Positions 60,980-64,000 of a DNA stretch of 64,000 bases are shown here, piece after piece. The notes beneath the pieces were generated by a model. It was not told the DNA's origin, ran no database searches, and saw only the letters and a program-made list of their open reading frames with translations. The position numbers and the translations under genes are program-made. Source of the DNA: JBCBUE01 sp039818285 (GTDB lineage: Bacteria > Planctomycetota > Phycisphaerae > Phycisphaerales > Phycisphaeraceae); NCBI GenBank assembly GCA_039818285.1, contig JBCBUE010000005.1, positions 25,357 to 89,356 on the forward strand, read 5' to 3'. Positions within the stretch are counted from its first letter, which is position 1; every line of letters starts with the position of its first letter.

Positions 60980-63900
60980 ATGATTTCAATTACCGGGCAG
61001 ACGAATTGGTTCGGTCGCGTCTTTGGCGTCGCTCTGACGGGGGCGCTGGTGTTCTTATCGACGGGCGTCGCTGTCGCGGACGACACCGAGTACGAGCCGG
61101 GCGTCGCGGTGCAGGTCTATCAGCTGGAGGGCGAGCTGGATCGCGTGCCTCGTCTCGCGGGGAACCAGACGCCCAACTTCGATCGGGTGTTCCCGACGAT
61201 CGACTTTGCCGGTGACGCGCCTTGGTTGGCCGAGGTCTCGGGGACAAAGCTGGTGCATCTGCCCTTCCGGGTTTACTTCGAGGAGGAGGGCAGGTACGAC
61301 CTGCGCCTTACCGGTGGCGGGGCGATCCGGTTGCGGGTGTGGGGCTCGGTTCGTGGAGACACGACGGTCGAGGAGCCGGGGTTGATCAAGACGTCGGTGA
61401 ACGTCAACGGGCGAGGTCCTGTGGAGATGTGGATCGATCAGCTCGTCGTGGACAACAACGACGCGGGCCTTCTTCTGGAGTGGCGACCAAGAGGCGCCGA
61501 GACGTGGAGCGCGTTCGCGCCCGGTAGCTTCCGGACCGTTGCCGATCCGACGCGCGTCACGTCGCCGGGCCCCAAGCGCCTGGCCAACAGCCGCGCCCCC
61601 GGCGATGGCAACCCGGTCGCGGGGCTTCATCCGTCGTACGACATCACCACCATTCGGCCGCCCGAGAGCAAGCCCAGCGTCGGGGCGATGGCCTTTTTGC
61701 CCGACGGCCGACTGATCGTCGGCACATTTCGGCCGATCCAGCGAAGCAATGTTGCGTTGCCCGATATCGACAGCAAGCCGCCGGACTCGCTGTACGAGGT
61801 GCGCGGGGCGGACCAGGACGACCCGGCGAAGTACGAGCTCGTGCCCATCGCCACGGGTTTCCTCGAGCCCAGCGGTCTTTGCGCGATCGGCGACGACCTC
61901 TATGTTGCGCACCGCAAGGCGATCACCCGCCTGACGGACAGCGATGGCGACGGCTACTTCGAGACGCACCACGACGTGGGCGCCGGCTGGGAGGGATGGA
62001 ACTACCATCAGTTTGTCTTCGGTCTCGTGCACCGTGACGGCAAGCTCTACGCCGCTCTGTCCACGGCGATGGCGCCGCCCAGGTGGGAAGGGCAAGGCAC
62101 GAACGCGTCGGTCAACGGGCCGATGCGCGGCGGCATGGTGGAGGTGGATCTCGCTACGGAATCGACGCGCGTGATCGCGGGTGGGTTGCGCACGCCCAAT
62201 ACCGTGGGGCTCGGGCCGGGCGACGACTTGTTCTATGCCGACAACCAGGGCACGTGGTTCCCCACGAGCGTGCTGTCGCACGTCCAGCCCGGCCGGTTCT
62301 ACGGCCATTACAACCGCACTAACGTGGTGCCCAAGCTGGCCGAGCGATTCCCGATCGGCGGGCACCCCAGTGTGCTCGGCGATCAGCTCCGCAGCCGGCC
62401 GGCGCTTTACTTGCCGCACAACGAGTTCCTGAACTCGCCGAGCAAGCCGCTGCTGATCGAAGAGGGCCCGTTCGCCGGTCAGATGCTGCTCGGCGAGATC
62501 ACCTACGGCGGGATCCGACGGGTCTTCCTTGAGAAGGTCAACGGGCAGTGGCAGGGGGCGGCGTTTCGCTTCACGCAGGGCCTGGAGTGCGGCGTCAACC
62601 GTCTGGCGTGGGGCCCCGACGGCGACCTCTACATCGGCGGCATCGGCGGCGGCGGCAACTGGGCGTGGAACGGAACGCGCTTTGGCCTGCAGCGCATGAG
62701 CTACAACGGCACGCCGGTGTTCGAGATCTTCTCGGTCAGCGCGACGCCCGCGGGGTTCCATGTGCGGTTCACCAAGCCCGTTGACAAGGGCGATCTCGCC
62801 GACCCGGAGAACTACTTCATCGAGCAGTGGGGCTACCGGCCGACCGCGCGGTACGGCGGGCAGAAGACGAATCGCGAGAGCCTTACCGCGACGCAAGCCG
62901 TGCCGGACGACGACGGCATGGGCGTACGCCTGACGATCCCTGGGCTCAAGACCGACCGCTGCGTCTACCTTCGCACGAATCCGAAGTCCCTCGACGGAGA
63001 CGATCTCTGGTCGACCGAGGCATTTTACACGCTTAACGCGATTCCGACGGCCGAGCCGATCGCCGCGAGCACGCTGAACGGTGAGCCGTTGATCGAGGCG
63101 GGCGATCCGGAGGTGGCCGTCGGGTTGGGCGCGTTACCGACGGAGGACGCGGTGTCGCTGATCGGCCGGTCTTACGACGGCATGATGTTTCGCACGAAGG
63201 TCGAGCCGAAGCGGATGACCAACAACGGGAGTCGCACGCAGGACGACCTGCTCGCGCTCGATCCCGAGGCCGGGGTCGAGGTGTCGAGCGTGACGGGGGA
63301 TCTGCGCACCGCCGCCGAGTTCGGCGATCACCGGCTGCACGTCGAGTGGCTTGCGCCGGGTCGCGATGACGGCGGCTACACCGAGCAGACCGGCAACAGC
63401 GGGGTTTACCTCCAAGGTCGGTACGAGCTGCAGGTGCTGGCGACGCCGGCCGATCGCGAACTGGTTGCGTACGAGCCTTGGGAGGCGGCCTCGCTGTATC
63501 GCGTGAAGACACCCGACGTGAACGTGTCGGCCGGGCCGGACCGCTGGCAGAGCTACGACGTCTGGTTCCGCGCCGCGCGGTTCGATGACGCCGGCGAGAA
63601 GGTCGAGAACGCCCGGGTGACGGTGTATTGGAACGGCGTGCTGGTGCACGACGACGTGGAGCTCGTCGAGCCGACGGGGATGGCCAAGCTCGCCGGTGAG
63701 ACGCTCCACGACCGGGCGACGATGCGATCGGTGTTGACCGGGCCGCTGCGCCTGCAAGGGCACGGCAGCGACGCGGCCGAGCCCGTGCGGTATCGGAACG
63801 TATGGGTTGCGCCGCTCGATCACGGCGAGACGGACGCCGGTCCGATGGTCGAGCTGTTCGATGGTGAGACGCTCGACGGATGGGTTGTTCGCGGCGGCAA

Positions 63901-64000
63901 GAGCGAGTTTGCGGTCGAGGACGGCGTGATCGTGGGCACCGCGGTCCCCCACAGCGGCGGCAATACGTTCCTGCTGACCGAGCAGACCTACGGCGATTTC
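60980..64000 (+). CDS. Large secreted multidomain protein with beta-propeller and two DUF1080 (3-keto-disaccharide hydrolase) domains, partial
   Basis: At least 1007 residues, cut by the window end. The ATG has GGAG 11 bases upstream and starts a signal peptide (to about residue 35). A PA14-like sandwich (about 40-180, including VEMWIDQLVVDNNDAGLLLEW-type sequence) is followed by a six-bladed propeller of the sorbosone/glucose dehydrogenase type (about 215-590; MAFLPDGRLIVGTF, GLRTPNTVGLGPGDDLFYADNQGTW). A first DUF1080 domain (about 700-950) has HRLHVEWLAPG, NSGVYLQGRYELQVL, and a second one begins VELFDGETLDGWVVRGG. Such proteins are common in planctomycetes and act on sugars. Confidence 0.75.
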   Translation, partial: MISITGQTNWFGRVFGVALTGALVFLSTGVAVADDTEYEPGVAVQVYQLEGELDRVPRLAGNQTPNFDRVFPTIDFAGDAPWLAEVSGTKLVHLPFRVYFEEEGRYDLRLTGGGAIRLRVWGSVRGDTTVEEPGLIKTSVNVNGRGPVEMWIDQLVVDNNDAGLLLEWRPRGAETWSAFAPGSFRTVADPTRVTSPGPKRLANSRAPGDGNPVAGLHPSYDITTIRPPESKPSVGAMAFLPDGRLIVGTFRPIQRSNVALPDIDSKPPDSLYEVRGADQDDPAKYELVPIATGFLEPSGLCAIGDDLYVAHRKAITRLTDSDGDGYFETHHDVGAGWEGWNYHQFVFGLVHRDGKLYAALSTAMAPPRWEGQGTNASVNGPMRGGMVEVDLATESTRVIAGGLRTPNTVGLGPGDDLFYADNQGTWFPTSVLSHVQPGRFYGHYNRTNVVPKLAERFPIGGHPSVLGDQLRSRPALYLPHNEFLNSPSKPLLIEEGPFAGQMLLGEITYGGIRRVFLEKVNGQWQGAAFRFTQGLECGVNRLAWGPDGDLYIGGIGGGGNWAWNGTRFGLQRMSYNGTPVFEIFSVSATPAGFHVRFTKPVDKGDLADPENYFIEQWGYRPTARYGGQKTNRESLTATQAVPDDDGMGVRLTIPGLKTDRCVYLRTNPKSLDGDDLWSTEAFYTLNAIPTAEPIAASTLNGEPLIEAGDPEVAVGLGALPTEDAVSLIGRSYDGMMFRTKVEPKRMTNNGSRTQDDLLALDPEAGVEVSSVTGDLRTAAEFGDHRLHVEWLAPGRDDGGYTEQTGNSGVYLQGRYELQVLATPADRELVAYEPWEAASLYRVKTPDVNVSAGPDRWQSYDVWFRAARFDDAGEKVENARVTVYWNGVLVHDDVELVEPTGMAKLAGETLHDRATMRSVLTGPLRLQGHGSDAAEPVRYRNVWVAPLDHGETDAGPMVELFDGETLDGWVVRGGKSEFAVEDGVIVGTAVPHSGGNTFLLTEQTYGDF

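Noticed and set aside
1..64000. tRNA, rRNA, CRISPR arrays, insertion sequences or prophage
   Set aside because: No transposase or integrase motifs, no spaced direct repeats and no tRNA-like cloverleaf were noticed on either strand; a covariance-model scan was not possible here.

Overview
The window is GC-rich, gene-dense bacterial DNA that best fits a marine Planctomycetota, probably Phycisphaerae. This is inferred from the combination of many Cys-type sulfatases, a PEP-CTERM protein, a PUL-linked pseudopilin, 3-keto-disaccharide hydrolase (DUF1080) domains and GH86/GH16/GH29/GH2 enzymes with no SusC/SusD pair. No rRNA, tRNA, CRISPR array or transposase was seen.

Positions 1-4882 hold ordinary genes: an NfeD/YqiJ-like membrane protein beside a flotillin, then (minus strand) a TIM-barrel sugar isomerase-like protein, a GNAT acetyltransferase and a methyltransferase.

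Positions 4987-30157 form a nucleobase-catabolism island in three parts. (a) Molybdenum cofactor supply: moaD, moaE, a moaC-mog fusion and a MOT1-type molybdate transporter, with overlapping ends. (b) Reductive pyrimidine breakdown: NCS2 permease, PreA, dihydropyrimidinase, beta-ureidopropionase, a class III aminotransferase and mmsA, which would carry uracil/thymine to acetyl-CoA/propionyl-CoA. (c) Oxidative purine breakdown: xdhC, then a tightly packed run of adenine deaminase, ureidoglycine aminohydrolase, a divergent ketol-acid reductoisomerase homologue, an allantoate amidohydrolase-OHCU decarboxylase fusion, uricase, HIU hydrolase, allantoinase, guanine deaminase and both xanthine dehydrogenase subunits. 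The Mo cofactor made by (a) is needed by the xanthine dehydrogenase of (c).

Positions 30218-64000 form a sulfated-galactan utilisation locus, most like agar/porphyran systems: three GH86-like proteins, one GH16, two GH29, one GH2, five sulfatases, a three-gene ABC sugar importer, a LacI regulator, a pseudopilin with a companion membrane protein, a PEP-CTERM protein and a large DUF1080 protein cut off by the window end. Enzymes with signal peptides (GH86, GH16, three sulfatases) and without (GH29, GH2, two sulfatases) suggest extracellular depolymerisation, ABC import and intracellular finishing.

The main new signal is an 18-bp inverted repeat, TGATTAAGTACTTTAGCA and close variants. It occurs before five galactan-locus transcription units, at several of them overlapping readable -35/-10 elements. 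It is the likely operator of the whole locus, with the LacI protein at 40581 as candidate repressor. Other notable points are the reductoisomerase homologue that has lost two metal-binding glutamates, a PreA without its iron-sulfur domain or PreT partner, and a frameshifted sulfatase.
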